DNA of 64,000 bases, taken from an uncultured Oscillospiraceae bacterium. Its GTDB lineage: Bacteria; Bacillota; Clostridia; Oscillospirales; Oscillospiraceae. A model generated the notes under the pieces. The model had not been told where the DNA came from. It did not search any database and worked only from the letters and a program-made list of their open reading frames with translations. The DNA lies in the NCBI GenBank assembly GCA_947627325.1, contig CANQVO010000004.1:153517-217516 (forward strand). The letters are read 5' to 3'. How positions within the stretch are numbered: position 1 is the first letter of the stretch; every line of letters starts with the position of its first letter. Of the stretch, positions 41,265 through 50,311 are shown piece after piece. The translations under genes were made by a program, and so were the position numbers.

Positions 41265-43508
41265 TTGGCTAAGAAGAAGGTTACGGACGAGGCGCCCAAG
41301 CGGCGGGACAACCCCAACGTGATGGGTCTGCGCCGGGAGGTGCTGGAACAGCCCATCACCCAGACGCTGGAGCTCAACTATATGCCCTACGCCATGAGCG
41401 TCATCGTCTCCCGGGCCATCCCGGAGATCGACGGCTTTAAGCCCAGCCACCGCAAGCTGCTCTACACCATGTACAAGATGGGCCTGCTCACCGGCGCCCG
41501 GACCAAATCGGCCAACATCGTGGGCCAGACCATGAAGCTCAACCCCCACGGGGACGCGGCCATCTACGACACCATGGTTCGCCTCTCCCGGGGCTACGGC
41601 GCGTTGCTCCACCCCCTGGTGGACTCCAAGGGCAACTTCGGCAAGGTCTACTCCCGGGACATGGCCTGGGCCGCCAGTCGGTACACCGAGGCCAAGCTGG
41701 ACGGCATCGCCGCCGAGTTCTTCCGGGACATCGATCAGGACGCGGTGGACTTCCAGGACAACTACGACGGCACCCTGAAAGAGCCCGCCCTGCTGCCCAC
41801 CACCTTCCCCAACATCCTGGTCTCCGCCAACCAGGGCATCGCCGTGGGCATGGCCTCCAACCTGTGCGGGTTCAACCTGGGGGAGGTGTGCGACGCGGCC
41901 ATCGCCTGCCTGAAAGACCCCAAGGCGGACCTGCTGTCCATCCTCAAGGCCCCCGACTTCTCCACCGGCGGCCAACTGCTCTACGACGGGGCGGAGATGG
42001 CCGCCATCTACCAGACCGGCCGGGGTTCCTTCAAGGTCCGGGCCAAGTGGCGCTATGTGAAGGAGGGCAACCTGATCGAGATCTACGAGATCCCCTACAC
42101 CACCACCACCGAGGCCATCATCGACAAGGTGGCCGAGCTCATCAAGCAGGGCAAGGTGAAGGAGATCTCCGACATGCGGGACGAGACCGACCTGAACGGC
42201 CTGAAACTGACCATCGACCTGAAGCGGGGCACCGACCCGGACAAGCTGATGCAAAAGCTGTTCCGCTCCACCACCCTCCAGGACTCCTTCCCCTGCAACT
42301 TCAACATCCTCATCGCCGGAATGCCCCGGGTGATGGGGGTGGGGGAGATCCTGGAGGAGTGGATCGCCTGGCGGATGGAGAGCGTCCGGCGGCGGATCTA
42401 TTTTACCCTCAAAAAGCGGGAGGAGAAGCTACACCTCCTAAAGGGCCTGAAGAAGATCCTGCTGGACATCGACCGGGCCATCCAGATCATCCGGGAGACG
42501 GAGGAGGACGCGGAGGTCATCCCCAACCTGATGATCGGCTTCGGCATCGACGACGTGCAGGCGGAGTTCGTGGCGGAGATCAAGCTGCGGAACATCAACA
42601 AAGAGTATATTTTGAAACGGGTGGAGGAAACCTCTCAGTTGGAGGCGGAGATCGCCGACCTCAAAGACCTGGTGAACTCCCCCAGCCGGATCAAGGGGGT
42701 CATCTCCGACGAGCTCAAGGCGGTGAAGAAGAAATACGCCGTCCCCCGCCGCACCGAGATCCTCTACGAGTTCGAGGCCGCCCAGGAGACGGAGGCCGCC
42801 CAGGAGACCCCCGACTACCCCGTTCACGTCTTTGTCTCCCGGGAGGGGTACTTCAAGAAGATCACCCCCCAGTCTCTGCGGATGTCCGGGGAGCAGAAGT
42901 ACAAGGAGGGGGACGGGCCCAAGGACGACTGGGAGACCACCAACCGGGAAGAGCTCCTGGTCTTCACCGACCGGCAGCAGTGCTACAAGGCCCGCCTGGC
43001 CGACTTTGACGACAGCAAGGCCAGCGTCCTGGGGGACTACCTGCCCACCAAGCTGGGGATGGACCAGGGGGAGAGCGTGGTCTTCGCCTGCCTGGCCCAG
43101 GACTACCGCCCCCACATCCTGTTCTTCTACCAAAACGGCAAGGTGGGCCGGGTAGAGATGAGCGCCTACGTCACCCAGACCAAGCGGAAAAAGCTCACGG
43201 GGGCCTACTCCGACAAGTCCCCCCTGGTCACCGCCCTGGTGCTCCGGGAGGACACGGAGGTGGCGGTCCACTCCACCGACGGGCGCTGTTTGATTTTCCA
43301 CACCGCCTCCCTGGCCCCCAAGACCACCCGGAACACCCAGGGGGTCAACGTGCTCACCTTGAAGGGCAAGCACACCCTGGCCGGGGCGGAGCCCTTGAGC
43401 CGGAGCGGGATCGCCAACCCCGCCCGCTTCCGGGGCCGGACCTTGCCCGCCACCGGCTCGCTCCTGCGGCCGGAGGACCGGGCCATGGCGGAACAGTTGA
43501 CGCTGTAA
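41265..43508 (+). CDS. parC: Type IIA topoisomerase subunit A (topoisomerase IV/gyrase-like)
   Basis: A 747-residue DNA cleavage/rejoining subunit. TTG at 41265 is chosen because it follows AAGGA, lies downstream of the promoter and gives the start MAKKKVTDEAPKR; the longer frame runs back through the repeat and promoter. The quinolone-region helix is visible (GRKLL-like PSHRKLLYTMYKMGLL, then HGDAAIYDTMVRLSR), and the catalytic tyrosine is Tyr140 in ASRYTEAKL. The C-terminal beta-pinwheel is short. No typical GyrA box (QRRGGKG) is seen, which favours ParC over GyrA. The partner subunit gene is not adjacent. Confidence 0.88.
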   Translation: MAKKKVTDEAPKRRDNPNVMGLRREVLEQPITQTLELNYMPYAMSVIVSRAIPEIDGFKPSHRKLLYTMYKMGLLTGARTKSANIVGQTMKLNPHGDAAIYDTMVRLSRGYGALLHPLVDSKGNFGKVYSRDMAWAASRYTEAKLDGIAAEFFRDIDQDAVDFQDNYDGTLKEPALLPTTFPNILVSANQGIAVGMASNLCGFNLGEVCDAAIACLKDPKADLLSILKAPDFSTGGQLLYDGAEMAAIYQTGRGSFKVRAKWRYVKEGNLIEIYEIPYTTTTEAIIDKVAELIKQGKVKEISDMRDETDLNGLKLTIDLKRGTDPDKLMQKLFRSTTLQDSFPCNFNILIAGMPRVMGVGEILEEWIAWRMESVRRRIYFTLKKREEKLHLLKGLKKILLDIDRAIQIIRETEEDAEVIPNLMIGFGIDDVQAEFVAEIKLRNINKEYILKRVEETSQLEAEIADLKDLVNSPSRIKGVISDELKAVKKKYAVPRRTEILYEFEAAQETEAAQETPDYPVHVFVSREGYFKKITPQSLRMSGEQKYKEGDGPKDDWETTNREELLVFTDRQQCYKARLADFDDSKASVLGDYLPTKLGMDQGESVVFACLAQDYRPHILFFYQNGKVGRVEMSAYVTQTKRKKLTGAYSDKSPLVTALVLREDTEVAVHSTDGRCLIFHTASLAPKTTRNTQGVNVLTLKGKHTLAGAEPLSRSGIANPARFRGRTLPATGSLLRPEDRAMAEQLTL

Positions 43509-43530
43509 CCACGATAGGGAGGCGATCTTT

Positions 43531-44409
43531 GTGCGCTCCACCAAGGCGAAGGTATGGGACGTTTGCAGGGCCTATTTTTTCATCACCCTGGGCTCGCTGG
43601 TGTACGCCCTGGCCTTCGCGGGGCTCTACCAGCCCAACCGCATCGGCTTTGGCGGGCTCACCGGCCTTGCCCAGATCGTCCACAGCGCCGTCCCCGCCCT
43701 GCCCGTGGGCGCCATGGTGGCGGCGGGCAACGTCCCCCTCTTCCTCTTGGGGTGGCGGCGGCTGGGGGGCAAGCTGTTGGTGGGGTCGCTGTACGCCATG
43801 GTGTGCACCTCCCTGTTCATCGACCTGCTGGGCGCGTTCTGCGCCTTTCCCACCCTGGAGCCCATGCTGGCCAGCATCTTCGGCGGGGTGACGCTGGGGG
43901 TGGGGCTGGGCCTTGTGTTCTCCCAGGGGGCCACCACCGGGGGCACCGACCTCATGGCCCGGCTGTTGAAGCTCAAGATCGGCTGGCTCCCCATGGGGCG
44001 GCTTTTACTGCTCATCGACCTGACGGTGATCGTGGCCGTGGCCCTGGCCTTCCGCTCCCTGGCCAGCGGGCTCTACGGCCTCATCGGCCTCTATATCTCC
44101 TCCCTGGTGGTGGATAAGATGCTCTACGGCCTGGACCGGGCCAAGGTGGCCTATATCATCTCCGCCAAGCCGGAGGAGGTCATCGCCGGCATCGTGGAAC
44201 AGCTCCAGCGGGGGGTGACCCTGCTGGAGGGCAAGGGGGGCTGGTCCGGCCAGGAGAAGGAAGTGTTGCTGTGCGCCTTCAAGCAACGGCAGATCGTGGA
44301 GCTGAAGGCGCTGGTGAAGGGGATCGACCCGGACGCGTTCCTCATCGTCTGCGACGCCTACGAGGTGCTGGGGGATGGGTTCCGGGCGTACCAAAAAAAC
44401 GAGATCTGA
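43531..44409 (+). CDS. YitT family membrane protein
   Basis: A 292-residue protein; GTG follows AGGGAGG. The membrane half has about five hydrophobic segments with the family phrases ALAFAGLYQPNRIGFGGLTG and LVFSQGATTGGTDLMARLL. The C-terminal half is a soluble DUF2179-type domain (KVAYIISAKPEEVIAGIVEQ). The function of YitT proteins is unknown; a transporter role has been suggested. It lies 22 bases after the topoisomerase gene and may share its transcript. Confidence 0.9.
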   Translation: MRSTKAKVWDVCRAYFFITLGSLVYALAFAGLYQPNRIGFGGLTGLAQIVHSAVPALPVGAMVAAGNVPLFLLGWRRLGGKLLVGSLYAMVCTSLFIDLLGAFCAFPTLEPMLASIFGGVTLGVGLGLVFSQGATTGGTDLMARLLKLKIGWLPMGRLLLLIDLTVIVAVALAFRSLASGLYGLIGLYISSLVVDKMLYGLDRAKVAYIISAKPEEVIAGIVEQLQRGVTLLEGKGGWSGQEKEVLLCAFKQRQIVELKALVKGIDPDAFLIVCDAYEVLGDGFRAYQKNEI

Positions 44410-44448
44410 TCGCGCCGGGGGCGGCCCCTGGGGACGGGAGGTGGGCGG

Positions 44449-45291
44449 ATGAAACGGGGTTTCGGCCTGGGCAGGGGCCTGGCGCTGTGCCTGGGCCTGC
44501 TCTGCCTGACCTCCTGCGCCAGGATGCTGGAGCGGGAGTACACCGCGGCGGTGGACCACGCCGAGGACCAGACGCCTCTGAGCGGCGCGGCCTACCGGGT
44601 GGAGACCTACCCCGCCCTCCGGGCCGCCATGCTGTCCTACGTGGAGGAGGGGCTGGAGGAGGGCTCCCTGCGCTGTCCCACCACCTACCCGGGCAATCTC
44701 AGCGTGGATCTGGAAAAGGCCAAGCGGCAGCTGATGGAGGAGGACCCCCTGGGCTGTTACGCCCTGGCCGACGTGACCTACCGCACCACCCGGATCATCT
44801 CTTACTACGAGATCGAGCTGGATTTTACATATCAGGTGGACCCCAAGGAGGCCGCGGGCCTGCCCCGGGCGGCGTCCCGGGAGGCGCTGGTCCGTATCCT
44901 GGGCCAGCGGCTGGCGGACCGGGCGGAGCGGGTGTGCGTGTACCTGACCGCCTACCCCGAGGACGACCCGGCCTTCTTCGACCAGGCCCTGGCGGAGGCG
45001 TGGGAGGCCGACCCGGCCGTGGACGACAGCCCGGCCGAGGACGACGACCCGGCGGGGGAAGACGGCCCGCCCCAGCTGACCGTGGCGCTCTACCCACAGA
45101 CCGGCGAGCGCCGGGTGGCGGTGCTGACCCTGGACTACGGCCAGGATAGCGCGCCGCCTTCGGGGGAGCCGGAGCCCGGCCCGGAGACGGAGCCCGGCCC
45201 GGAGACGGAGCCCGGTCAGGCGACGGAGCCCGGTCAGGCGACGGAGCCCGGTCCAGAGGAGATACCCCCCGCCCAGCCGGGGGAGAACTAG
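44449..45291 (+). CDS. Hypothetical lipoprotein with acidic Pro/Glu repeat tail
   Basis: A 280-residue protein; ATG follows GGGAGGTGG. The signal ends LTSC (lipobox Cys23), so it should be anchored on the outer face of the membrane. The middle domain (about residues 40-165) contains LEEGSLRCPTTYPGNLSVDL and IISYYEIELDFTYQ; I do not recognise it. From about residue 190 the protein is acidic, and it ends in repeats of the form EPGPET / EPGQAT. It is likely in one operon with the YitT gene, 39 bases upstream. Confidence 0.75.
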   Translation: MKRGFGLGRGLALCLGLLCLTSCARMLEREYTAAVDHAEDQTPLSGAAYRVETYPALRAAMLSYVEEGLEEGSLRCPTTYPGNLSVDLEKAKRQLMEEDPLGCYALADVTYRTTRIISYYEIELDFTYQVDPKEAAGLPRAASREALVRILGQRLADRAERVCVYLTAYPEDDPAFFDQALAEAWEADPAVDDSPAEDDDPAGEDGPPQLTVALYPQTGERRVAVLTLDYGQDSAPPSGEPEPGPETEPGPETEPGQATEPGQATEPGPEEIPPAQPGEN

Positions 45292-45368
45292 GCGCGTTCA
45301 TCAAAACGGCGCGGGGGACCGCGCCGGATGAAAATAAAAGGGCATAATTTTGAAAGGAGTCGATTTCC

Positions 45369-46382
45369 ATGTTTACCAAACTGACCCAGCAGCTGAAAGC
45401 GGACCCCAAGAAGATCGTGTTCACCGAGGGCCACGACGCCCGCATCCTGGAGGCCGCCGCCCGCCTTTTGAAGGAGGGGCTTTTGAAGGTCATCCTGGTG
45501 GGCAACGTGGAGGAGGTCAAGGCCAAGGCCAACCAGGGCGGCTTTGACATCGCCGGGGCGGAGATCGTGGACCCCGCCACCTATCCCGGTATGGACGAGA
45601 TGGTCGCCAAGATGGTGGAGCTGCGGCGGGGCAAGATGTCCGAGGAGGAGTGCCGCGCGGCGCTGGCCAAGGGCAACTACTTCGGCACCATGCTGGTGAA
45701 GATGGGCGTGGCCGACTGCCTGCTGGGCGGCGCTACTTACTCCACCGCCGACACCGTCCGCCCCGCCCTCCAGCTCATCAAGACCAAGCCCGGGGCGCAC
45801 CTGGTCTCCTCCTGCTTCATCATGAACCGGGACACCGGGGACGAGGCCCTGCGGCGCATCTGCATGGGTGACTGCGCCATCAACCTCTCCTATGAGGACA
45901 GCGTGGATAAGGACGGCAACGTTACCCTCACCGGCGCGCAGAAGCTGGCCGAGGTGGCCATCGAGTGCGCCAAGTGCGCCAAGATCTTCGGCATCGACCC
46001 CAAGGTGGCCATGCTCTCCTTCTCCACCAAGGGCTCCGGCAAGGGCGGCACCGTGGCCCTCTCCGCCGAGGCCACCAAGGTGGCCCAGGAGATGGACCCC
46101 ACCCTGGCCATCGACGGGGAGATGCAGTTCGACGCCGCCGTCTCCCCCACCGTGGGCCAGCTCAAGTTCCCCGGCTCCACCGTGGCCGGCTACGCCAACA
46201 CCTTCATCTTCCCCCTCATCGAGGCGGGCAACATCGGCTACAAGATCGCCCAGCGCCTGGGCGGGTACGACGCCTACGGCCCCATCCTCCTGGGCCTGAA
46301 CGCCCCCATCAACGACCTCTCCCGGGGCTGTAACGCCGAGGAGGTCTACTCCATGGCCATCATCACCGCCGCCCTGGCCTGA
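45369..46382 (+). CDS. pta: Phosphate acetyltransferase
   Basis: A 337-residue enzyme converting acetyl-CoA and phosphate to acetyl phosphate. ATG follows GAAAGGAG. Family motifs: VFTEGHDARILEAAARLL, DCLLGGATYSTADTVRPALQ, MLSFSTKGSGKGG, and the late RLGGYDAYGPILLGLNAPIN and DLSRGCNAEEVYSMAIITAA. The length is that of the short clostridial Pta. No acetate kinase gene is adjacent. Confidence 0.96.
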   Translation: MFTKLTQQLKADPKKIVFTEGHDARILEAAARLLKEGLLKVILVGNVEEVKAKANQGGFDIAGAEIVDPATYPGMDEMVAKMVELRRGKMSEEECRAALAKGNYFGTMLVKMGVADCLLGGATYSTADTVRPALQLIKTKPGAHLVSSCFIMNRDTGDEALRRICMGDCAINLSYEDSVDKDGNVTLTGAQKLAEVAIECAKCAKIFGIDPKVAMLSFSTKGSGKGGTVALSAEATKVAQEMDPTLAIDGEMQFDAAVSPTVGQLKFPGSTVAGYANTFIFPLIEAGNIGYKIAQRLGGYDAYGPILLGLNAPINDLSRGCNAEEVYSMAIITAALA

Positions 46383-46399
46383 CACCGGGCGCGCAGAGC

Positions 46400-46437
46400 A
46401 AGAGCCCGTATCCGCCGCTTAACGGATACGGGCTCTT
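46400..46437. terminator. Hairpin between pta and the TSCPD gene
   Basis: A 15-bp perfect stem, AAGAGCCCGTATCCG / CGGATACGGGCTCTT, sits between converging genes. T-runs are short on both strands. Confidence 0.75.
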
Positions 46438-46451
46438 CCCTGTTCCGGGCC

Positions 46452-46727
46452 TCAGCGGGCTTCCGCCGGGGCGCCGTGGGTCTCATTGTAGGCCGTCCGC
46501 ACCGCCCGGGCCAGCTGGTCGGCGCAGGAGGTGGGCCGGGAGCCGCAGGTGTTGCCCCGGAGGTAGGACTCGATCTTGTCCACCGTCCAGCCGTCCACCA
46601 GCTTGGCGATGGCCTTGAGGTTGCCGTTGCAGCCGCCCAAAAACTCGATGTTGGAGATCACGTCGCCGTCGATGTCGAAGCGGATGACCTGGGCGCAGAC
46701 CACCTGGGTCTTGTAGGTGTAACGCAT
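46452..46727 (-). CDS. TSCPD-domain protein of the short four-cysteine family
   Basis: A 91-residue protein; ATG follows GGAGG. The whole length is the TSCPD domain: YKTQVVCAQVIRFDIDGDVI, VEFLGGCNGNLK-like FLGGCNGNLKAIAKLV, and GNTCGSRPTSCADQLARAV. Four cysteines probably bind metal. This domain also closes vitamin B12-dependent ribonucleotide reductases, but stand-alone copies have no known function. Confidence 0.9.
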   Translation of the reverse strand: MRYTYKTQVVCAQVIRFDIDGDVISNIEFLGGCNGNLKAIAKLVDGWTVDKIESYLRGNTCGSRPTSCADQLARAVRTAYNETHGAPAEAR

Positions 46728-46761
46728 GGGGAGGGCCTCCTTTGTGTAGATCATTTTCTCT

Positions 46762-46790
46762 ATTGTAACGGCCCCCGCCATTTTTCGCAA
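46762..46790 (-). promoter_or_regulatory. Promoter of the TSCPD gene
   Basis: On the minus strand, TTGCGA (46790-46785) and TACAAT (46767-46762) are 17 bases apart. Confidence 0.65.
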
Positions 46791-46897
46791 GAGGCTATCA
46801 TGAAAATATCCCCCCAAAGCCCCGGTAAGGGGTAAAATTTCAGTTTCCTTTCAACTCCCCGTGCTATCCTGAAGTGTGGAAAGAGAGGTGGAACGCC

Positions 46898-47575
46898 GTG
46901 CGGATCTTACTGGCCGAGGACGAGACGGCCATCGCCAAGGCCCTGGCCGCCCTGCTCCAGCGCAACCAATACCTGGTGGACGTGGTCCACACCGGCACCG
47001 ACGCCCTGGACTACATCCGCTGTGCCCAGTATGACGCCCTGGTGCTGGACATCATGATGCCTGGCCTGGACGGGCTGGAGGTCCTGCGCCGGGCCCGGGC
47101 GGAGGGGGTGACCACCCCCGCGCTGTTCCTCACCGCCAAGGGGGAGATCGAAGACCGGGTGGCGGGGCTGGACGCCGGGGCGGACGACTATCTGCCCAAG
47201 CCCTTCGCCACCGCGGAGTTTCTGGCCCGGGTCCGGGCCCTCACCCGCCGCCGGGGGGACTACGCCCCCGCCCAGCTTCGCCTGGGCAACCTGACCCTGG
47301 ACGGGGGGCGGTACGTCCTGTCGGTGGACGGGCGGGACCAGCGGCTGGGCAACAAGGAGTACCAGCTTATGGAGCTCTTTCTCCGCAACCCCCGGCGGGT
47401 CTTCTCCTCCGATGAGCTCATGGAGCGGGTCTGGGGCCTGGACAGCGACGCGGAGATGGACGTGGTGTGGACCTACATCGGATTTTTGCGGAAAAAGCTC
47501 AAGGCCCTGGGGGCGGACGTGGAGATCCGCACCATCCGGGGGGTGGGCTATACGTTGGAGGAGAGCCTATGCTGA
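46898..47575 (+). CDS. OmpR-family response regulator
   Basis: A 225-residue protein; GTG at 46898 gives the family start MRILLAEDETAIAKAL. The receiver domain has Asp7/Asp8-type acidic residues in LAEDE, the phospho-acceptor Asp51 in LVLDIMMPG and Lys101 in LPKPF. The C-terminal winged helix ends EIRTIRGVGYTLEE. Its last 7 bases overlap the sensor kinase gene, so the two form one unit. The target genes are unknown. Confidence 0.95.
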   Translation: MRILLAEDETAIAKALAALLQRNQYLVDVVHTGTDALDYIRCAQYDALVLDIMMPGLDGLEVLRRARAEGVTTPALFLTAKGEIEDRVAGLDAGADDYLPKPFATAEFLARVRALTRRRGDYAPAQLRLGNLTLDGGRYVLSVDGRDQRLGNKEYQLMELFLRNPRRVFSSDELMERVWGLDSDAEMDVVWTYIGFLRKKLKALGADVEIRTIRGVGYTLEESLC

Positions 47576-48858
47576 GGAAACTGCGTTGGCGGTTCATCGC
47601 CGCGGCCATGGCGGCCATCACCGCGGTGGTGGTGGTGCTGGTGGGTGGGATGAACCTGTGGAACTACCACATCGTCACCCAGCGCCAGGACGATATCCTG
47701 GCCGAGCTGTTGACCCGGCAGGAGAGCCAGGTCCCGCTCCCCGACCTCCCCGCCGACCTTCCGGCCGACCTCCCGGAGGGCCAGGAGGCGCCCCGGGACC
47801 GGGAGGGGCGGGAGCCCTTCCGGGAGGACGCGCCCTTTGGCCGGGGCGGGCACTCCCCGGAGCTGCGGTATATGCTGCGCTACTTCGCCGTCACCTGCGA
47901 CGCGTCGGGGACGGCGGTGGAGACGGACCGGGACTTCATCGCCTCGGTGACCTCCCAGGAGGCGGCCCAGTGGGGGGAGCGGGTGGCCCGCTCCGGCGGG
48001 ACGGCGGGGTATCTGAACGGCTACCGCTACCTGAAACAGAGCGACGGGGAGGGCTCCACCATCCTCTTTTTGAACTCCGAGCGGGAGATCCAGGCCATGC
48101 TCACGCTGTTGGCGGTGTCCTCGGCGGTGGCGGTGATCAGCCTGCTGGTGGTCTTCGCGCTGGTGGCGCTGTTCTCCCGGCGGGCCATCGCCCCCTTCGT
48201 GCGGAATATCGAGACGCAAAAGCGGTTCATCACCGACGCGGGCCATGAGCTCAAGACCCCCCTCACCGCCATCTCCACCTCCGCCGACCTCCTGGCCGAG
48301 GACCTGCCGGACAACGAGTGGGTGGCCGCCATCCAGGCCCAGTGCGGCCGGATGACCCGGCTGGTGGCCAACCTGGTGACCCTGTCCCGGCTGGACGAGG
48401 AACAGCCCATGCCCCAGCGGGCGGACTTCTCCCTGAGCGACGCGGTGTGGGAGATCGCCGAGCCGGCGCGGAGCCTGGCCCAGGCCAAGGGGAAGCGCTA
48501 CGAGCAGACCATCGAGGACGGCCTGGTCTGCCACGGGGACCGGGAGGCCATCCAGCAGATGGCCTCCATCCTGCTGGACAACGCCATCCGCTACTCCGAC
48601 CCCGGCGGGACGGTGCGCCTCACCGTGGGCCGGGTCCGGGGCAAACTCCAGATCCAGACCTTCAACACCTGCGACCTGACCGGCGTGGACGTGGCCCGGC
48701 TCTTTGACCGCTTTTACCGGCCCGACGCCTCCCGCTCCGCCCACACCGGCGGCACCGGCATCGGCCTTGCCATCGCCCGGGCCACCGCCCAGGCCCACGG
48801 CGGCGACGTCACCGCCCGCGCCGAAAACCACGGCCTCACCATCACCGCCCGCCTCTGA
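47569..48858 (+). CDS. Membrane sensor histidine kinase
   Basis: A 429-residue kinase; ATG follows GGAGGAG. Two membrane segments (about residues 9-30 and 178-201) enclose an extracellular region with a proline- and acid-rich stretch (VPLPDLPADLPADLPEGQ). The phospho-acceptor is His226 in DAGHELKTPL. The ATPase domain has the N box LDNAIRYSDPGG and the G box GGTGIGLAIARA. There is no HAMP domain by eye. It pairs with the regulator just upstream. The signal is unknown. Confidence 0.94.
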   Translation: MLRKLRWRFIAAAMAAITAVVVVLVGGMNLWNYHIVTQRQDDILAELLTRQESQVPLPDLPADLPADLPEGQEAPRDREGREPFREDAPFGRGGHSPELRYMLRYFAVTCDASGTAVETDRDFIASVTSQEAAQWGERVARSGGTAGYLNGYRYLKQSDGEGSTILFLNSEREIQAMLTLLAVSSAVAVISLLVVFALVALFSRRAIAPFVRNIETQKRFITDAGHELKTPLTAISTSADLLAEDLPDNEWVAAIQAQCGRMTRLVANLVTLSRLDEEQPMPQRADFSLSDAVWEIAEPARSLAQAKGKRYEQTIEDGLVCHGDREAIQQMASILLDNAIRYSDPGGTVRLTVGRVRGKLQIQTFNTCDLTGVDVARLFDRFYRPDASRSAHTGGTGIGLAIARATAQAHGGDVTARAENHGLTITARL

Positions 48859-48982
48859 CCGGCCCCCCCCGACAGTCTGAACAGGTGGAACGGCGGCAAA
48901 CCGCGGATCGCCTTTTAGTAATGGATATGGTATGATTTTTGCCGGCACAGACTGACAAATCGGGATTTGCAGAGGTGTAGAG

Positions 48983-49414
48983 ATGAAGATCTACAATAAA
49001 TCAGCATTTGCCTTTGGCGTATTTTGCGCTTTCGCATTGCCGCTTTTTGCTTTAGGCATCATAGCGGCAGACTGGTGGCAATGGGCACTCATCATTGCCA
49101 TCTCGTGCCGATACCTGTATCATGGTTTGTCCAAGGAGGTAAATAAAAAGGCAAATACCATCCAACAGCATTACAGAGAAGTATCTGTCAGACTTTACGG
49201 TAAATATGCTTATATCAAGGTGAATTTACCATTTGTTCTCTTGGTTTCCTTTTTTGGTATCGCCCTGTTTATTCGATTTGCCTTTGACGTTATGATTCCT
49301 GCCGAAGCAGCGGCTGTTTTTTGCATTATATTGACCGTTTCAGCTGTATATAGCATTGGGTTGGACCGAACGATCAGGGCCACGATAGAAAAGGAAGCGG
49401 ATGCCGTTCAATAA
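48983..49414 (+). CDS. Small membrane protein of unknown function in a low-GC patch
   Basis: A 143-residue protein; ATG follows GAGGTG. Four hydrophobic segments are visible: two at residues 9-43 and two at about 83-125. The stretch between them is polar and basic (EVNKKANTIQQHYREVSVRL), giving a 2+2 hairpin layout. I do not recognise the family. Codon use is clearly more AT-rich than that of all neighbours (ATT, TTT, AAA, CAA are common), which suggests recent transfer. It stands alone between the kinase gene and a strong terminator. Confidence 0.75.
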   Translation: MKIYNKSAFAFGVFCAFALPLFALGIIAADWWQWALIIAISCRYLYHGLSKEVNKKANTIQQHYREVSVRLYGKYAYIKVNLPFVLLVSFFGIALFIRFAFDVMIPAEAAAVFCIILTVSAVYSIGLDRTIRATIEKEADAVQ

Positions 49415-49489
49415 ATTCCCGTTTGTGGTGCTGATGAAACGGCCTATTATATAACACCGGCGGGCGGTTTATCCGCCCGTCAAAGGGCG

Positions 49490-49543
49490 AAAAAAGACCG
49501 CTGACCTCTCACCGGCGCGCCGGTGGGTCAACGGTCTTTTTTC
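49490..49543. terminator. Bidirectional terminator between the low-GC gene and the TfoX gene
   Basis: A long stem, AAAAAAGACCG with CGGTCTTTTTT, is extended by TGACC/GGTCA and capped by a second palindrome CACCGGCG/CGCCGGTG. Confidence 0.9.
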
Positions 49544-49584
49544 CATGTTCCGCCGCCGCGTCCCGCGCCAAAGGGGAAGGCGGC

Positions 49585-49902
49585 CTATTTCTTCTTCGGC
49601 TTGGGCGCCGGGAGCTCGTCGTACATGGCGTTAAATAGATCGGTCAAGAAGGCGCTGTCGTCCACCTCGTCCACCAGCAGCATCTCCTTGGCCCCCTCGT
49701 AGGGCAGCTCCCGCGGGGCGGCGGGCATGGCGCGGAGCGCCGCCCTGGTGGGCTTCACCAGCAGCCTGTCGTCATAGATACCGCCCACGATCCTGCCGCG
49801 GTAATAGAGGATAAACTCCCCCATCATCGCCCGGTAGGTGATCTCCTCCAACCCGGATAATTGTCCCAAAATAAAGTCCAAATACTCCCTGCTGGACGCC
49901 AT
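49585..49902 (-). CDS. TfoX/Sxy N-terminal domain protein
   Basis: A 105-residue protein; ATG follows GGAGGGGG. It has the TfoX N-terminal pattern: YLDFILGQLSGLEEITYRAM, then MGEFILYYRGRIVGGIYDDR and LVKPT. It lacks the C-terminal domain found in Haemophilus Sxy. The role of such short proteins in Clostridia is not known, so no competence function should be assumed. The last six residues are PKPKKK. Confidence 0.88.
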   Translation of the reverse strand: MASSREYLDFILGQLSGLEEITYRAMMGEFILYYRGRIVGGIYDDRLLVKPTRAALRAMPAAPRELPYEGAKEMLLVDEVDDSAFLTDLFNAMYDELPAPKPKKK

Positions 49903-49991
49903 TTTTCACCGCCCCCTCCATTTGCCGAGCCGTCGCCCACCCGGTATTTTCCATGATACCACATGAATGAAAAGAAATCCACCGCTAAATG

Positions 49992-50222
49992 AAAAAGCAC
50001 CCGACTTGCGTCAGGTGCTTTTCGCTTGGTGGAGACGACAGAACTCGGATCTGCGACCGGCCCCGTTGGAGGCGATGGATCGCCGAAGGAAAAAGCACCC
50101 GGCCAAAAAGCCAGGTGCTTTTCCTTGGTGGAGACGACTGAACTCGAATCTGTGACCGACCCCGTTGGAGGCGATTTATCGCCGAACGAAAAAGCACCCG
50201 ACTTGCGTCAGGTGCTTTTCCT
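49992..50222 (-). repeat. Tandem repeat of tRNA-Val 3' ends with terminator hairpins
   Basis: Two degenerate copies of the tRNA-Val T arm and acceptor 3' strand, including CCA (50126-50157 and 50027-50058), follow the real gene at 97- and 99-base steps. Each copy, like the real tRNA, is followed on the minus strand by an A/T-flanked hairpin of the GCACC...GGTGC type (50189-50219, 50090-50122, 49992-50022). A small GCGAT/ATCGC stem lies inside each unit. Neither copy has a D arm or anticodon arm. Short open frames here are not genes. Confidence 0.85.
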
Positions 50223-50298
50223 TGGTGGAGACTACAGAACTCGAATCTGTGACCTCTCGCGTGTGAGGCGAGCGCTCTACCAGCTGAGCTAAGCCTCC
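50223..50298 (-). tRNA. tRNA-Val (CAC)
   Basis: A 76-nt cloverleaf with encoded CCA. The acceptor begins GGAGGCT and ends AGTCTCC plus A-CCA. The D arm is TAGCTCAGCTGGTAGAGC. The anticodon stem CTCGC/GCGAG encloses the loop CTCACAC (anticodon CAC). The T arm is ACAGA-TTCGAGT-TCTGT. Confidence 0.95.
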
Positions 50299-50311
50299 AT
50301 ATCAAAAAAAT

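Noticed and set aside
50026..50292. Small open frame spanning the tRNA-Val region
   Set aside because: It reads through tRNA 3' ends and terminators and repeats with their period. It is an artefact of the tandem units.
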